From an archaeon (lineage in GTDB: Archaea > Nanobdellota > Nanobdellia > SCGC-AAA011-G17 > GW2011-AR18), in NCBI GenBank assembly GCA_023245565.1, contig JAHFKB010000002.1, forward strand, positions 2,534 to 44,879: a stretch of 42,346 nt of DNA. The letters run 5' to 3'. The notes beneath the pieces are model-generated. The model was not told where the DNA came from, searched no databases, and saw only the letters and a list, made by a program, of their open reading frames with translations. Made by a program: the position numbers and the translations under genes. How positions within the stretch are numbered: position 1 is the first letter of the stretch; every line of letters begins with the position of its first letter. Shown here in pieces: positions 40,943 through 42,346 of the stretch.

Positions 40943-41014
40943 TTAAATATATATTTACTAAAATATAGAATTTATATACATTTCTAAGAATATAAATATT
41001 TCAGTTTGTTGATC

Positions 41015-42004
41015 TTAACCACCAATAAGATAAAGATATCTTTCAAATTCACTTAAGCTTGCTAACCAAGAATCTGGTCCTGTTTCTGCTTGATGAATAA
41101 TTTCCCTAGATCTAAAAGTTCCTCTAGGTGAATCTTTTCTTGCATAATCTGAATAAAGAATGTGGTCTAATAAATCTCCAGGTTTGTAAACTTTTGCTGG
41201 TTCGTAACCATTGACAAAATCTTCCCTATAAAAAATTCTTGCTTCTCCAGTGCCTAATAATTTAATTTCATCACCTTTTATTTTTAGTATTCCACCTTCT
41301 CTTAAACCAATAACTGGATATGGAAAGTCATGATGATATTCCATTATTCTGTCTTTGTGGGATTCTCCTTGATGATCTATTAAATCTACAATTCTTGGAT
41401 TAATCTCCATAACTTTTGCACGTTCTTCATCTGTCACAACTATCTTATCCAAATAATGAGGTTTAATTCCAAATGGAATAAACTGTAAAGCATCAAGATC
41501 TCCTACAGGCTTAGCGTTGTCATTTGAAGTGGCTATATTCATTCCAGCGATAACTGTTCCTGCACTAACGCCTAGATAAGGCATACCATCCTTTACTCTT
41601 TCTTTAATGTGTCCTGTTACTCCTGTTCCTTGTAGTTTCCTTAGTAAATCAAATGTATTTCCCCCACCAACATAAATAGCCTCAGCATTATTGACTGCTT
41701 TTCTTGCATTTTCCCCATCTTGAATTCCTCTTAATTCAAAACCCATTTGCTCAAAACGTTGTTTCATAAATTTAGTATAACTCCCCATTCTTTCTTCATA
41801 TTTTGGAATTTCTAGTTTTTCTCCTGCTTTTCTTTTACCACTTAGTATTAATTCATCAATAGCGCTTGGTCCTGCATATGGAATAAATAAAACCGTTTTA
41901 ACACCAGCAAAATGTTCCGTTATTTCTTTTTCACAATATCCTAAGAAAACTTTAGGTTGGTCTCTTGTTTTAGAATTGCTAACCAATAATAAATTATTTA
42001 CCAT
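41015..42004 (-). CDS. pepE: peptidase E (S51 family)
   Basis: A serine peptidase that cleaves Asp-X dipeptides. The nucleophile elbow is GVSAGTVIAG with Ser147, preceded by YVGGGNTFDLL and followed by GIKPHYLD with a family histidine. Its 329 residues exceed the usual 230-240 by about 90: an extra stretch lies around residues 50-80 and an added C-terminal part after residue 260. A cyanophycinase-like specificity is an alternative. Codon use has more G and C than neighbours. Confidence 0.85.
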   Translation of the reverse strand: MVNNLLLVSNSKTRDQPKVFLGYCEKEITEHFAGVKTVLFIPYAGPSAIDELILSGKRKAGEKLEIPKYEERMGSYTKFMKQRFEQMGFELRGIQDGENARKAVNNAEAIYVGGGNTFDLLRKLQGTGVTGHIKERVKDGMPYLGVSAGTVIAGMNIATSNDNAKPVGDLDALQFIPFGIKPHYLDKIVVTDEERAKVMEINPRIVDLIDHQGESHKDRIMEYHHDFPYPVIGLREGGILKIKGDEIKLLGTGEARIFYREDFVNGYEPAKVYKPGDLLDHILYSDYARKDSPRGTFRSREIIHQAETGPDSWLASLSEFERYLYLIGG

Positions 42005-42085
42005 AGTTATTTATCATAATAGTAAAAATTAAAAAGGCTTTGTTTAAATCTAAAGCATTAAAAATAATAAAATATTCCTAAACTA

Positions 42086-42346
42086 ATGCAACTCTACTTT
42101 CCTCATGAAAATATAAGAGAATCTCAGAAAGAATTAATAGATAAAATACAGGAAGCTATAAGTAAAAAAACTAATTTAATAGCTCATGCTCCAACTGGAT
42201 TAGGAAAAACAGCAGCTTCTATAAGTGTTGCTTTAAGTCTTGCATTAGAAAATAAATTAACTGTATTTTTTATAACACCAAAACACACTCAACATAGGAT
42301 TGCAGTTGAAACTTTAAAATTAATTAAAGAAAAATATAATTTAGAT
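42086..42346 (+). CDS. N-terminal part of an XPD/Rad3-like helicase
   Basis: The first 87 codons of an SF2 DNA helicase cut off by the window end. YFPHENIRESQKELIDKI is the Q-motif-like start of XPD-type proteins, and HAPTGLGKTAASISVAL is the Walker A. FFITPKHTQHRIAVETLK is motif Ia of the family. XPD helicases carry an iron-sulfur domain further on, outside the window. Confidence 0.85.
   Translation, partial: MQLYFPHENIRESQKELIDKIQEAISKKTNLIAHAPTGLGKTAASISVALSLALENKLTVFFITPKHTQHRIAVETLKLIKEKYNLD

Noticed and set aside
40933..41014. Cobalamin riboswitch ahead of nrdJ
   Set aside because: Only 82 AT-rich bases with no B12-box-like sequence or stems.
1..42346. CRISPR array, insertion sequence or rRNA operon
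   Set aside because: No regularly spaced repeats, transposase or rRNA sequence is visible on either strand.

Overview
The window is a very AT-rich archaeal chromosome segment with short intergenic gaps. The genes are archaeal: EF-1alpha, ribosomal protein uS10, archease, archaeal translin, GatB and an XPD-type helicase. Promoters look like archaeal TATA boxes placed about 25 bases before many start codons, which suggests leaderless mRNAs, and the tRNAs lack an encoded CCA. Small proteome, many lineage-specific small proteins, a class II ribonucleotide reductase and a short intron in a tRNA D-arm suggest a DPANN archaeon, most likely of the Woesearchaeota/Pacearchaeota type. That placement is an inference from gene content, not a phylogeny.

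Layout. 1-4.3 kb: AlaX tRNA editing protein, a HIT protein without its central histidine, a PAS-HTH regulator, a MinD-like ATPase and a translin. 4.4-7.2 kb: a lipoprotein, then rpiB, an MNT/HEPN toxin-antitoxin pair and rpe on one strand, with a zinc-ribbon protein upstream. 7.3-9.4 kb: peroxiredoxin and ferredoxin, small unknowns, and a GC-rich 160-base segment that looks like a structured RNA gene. 9.4-12.6 kb: translation genes (uS10, EF-1alpha) and two overlapping archease paralogues. 12.6-19.5 kb: a pair of related single-pass membrane proteins, a PIN protein, a membrane-anchored P-loop ATPase, a protein with a C-terminal J domain, and a radical-SAM-like protein with two cysteine clusters. 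20-22 kb: tRNA-Gly(GCC) with an intron, a DUF3467 protein, a PEGA lipoprotein, a Doc toxin with a 35-residue upstream partner, and tRNA-Val(TAC). 22-29.6 kb: three paralogous putative PD-(D/E)XK nucleases around a four-gene MacB-like ABC exporter operon, and a BECR-type nuclease/DUF2283 pair. 29.6-37.2 kb: gatB, a transglutaminase-like lipoprotein, an amino acid permease, and two PIN-domain two-gene modules, one with a 24-base perfect palindromic operator. 37.2-42.3 kb: DHH phosphoesterase, nrdJ-cobO, peptidase E and the start of an XPD-like helicase.

The genes join into a few working units. RpiB and Rpe interconvert pentose phosphates. NrdJ needs adenosylcobalamin, which CobO makes from salvaged corrinoid. 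The ABC ATPase, FtsX-type permease and two exported immunoglobulin-like proteins form one exporter. Accessory content is dominated by nuclease and toxin-antitoxin functions: five two-gene modules, one lone PIN protein and the three-member nuclease family. That family, with identical spacing of all putative catalytic residues in its three copies, is the best candidate for an undescribed system.
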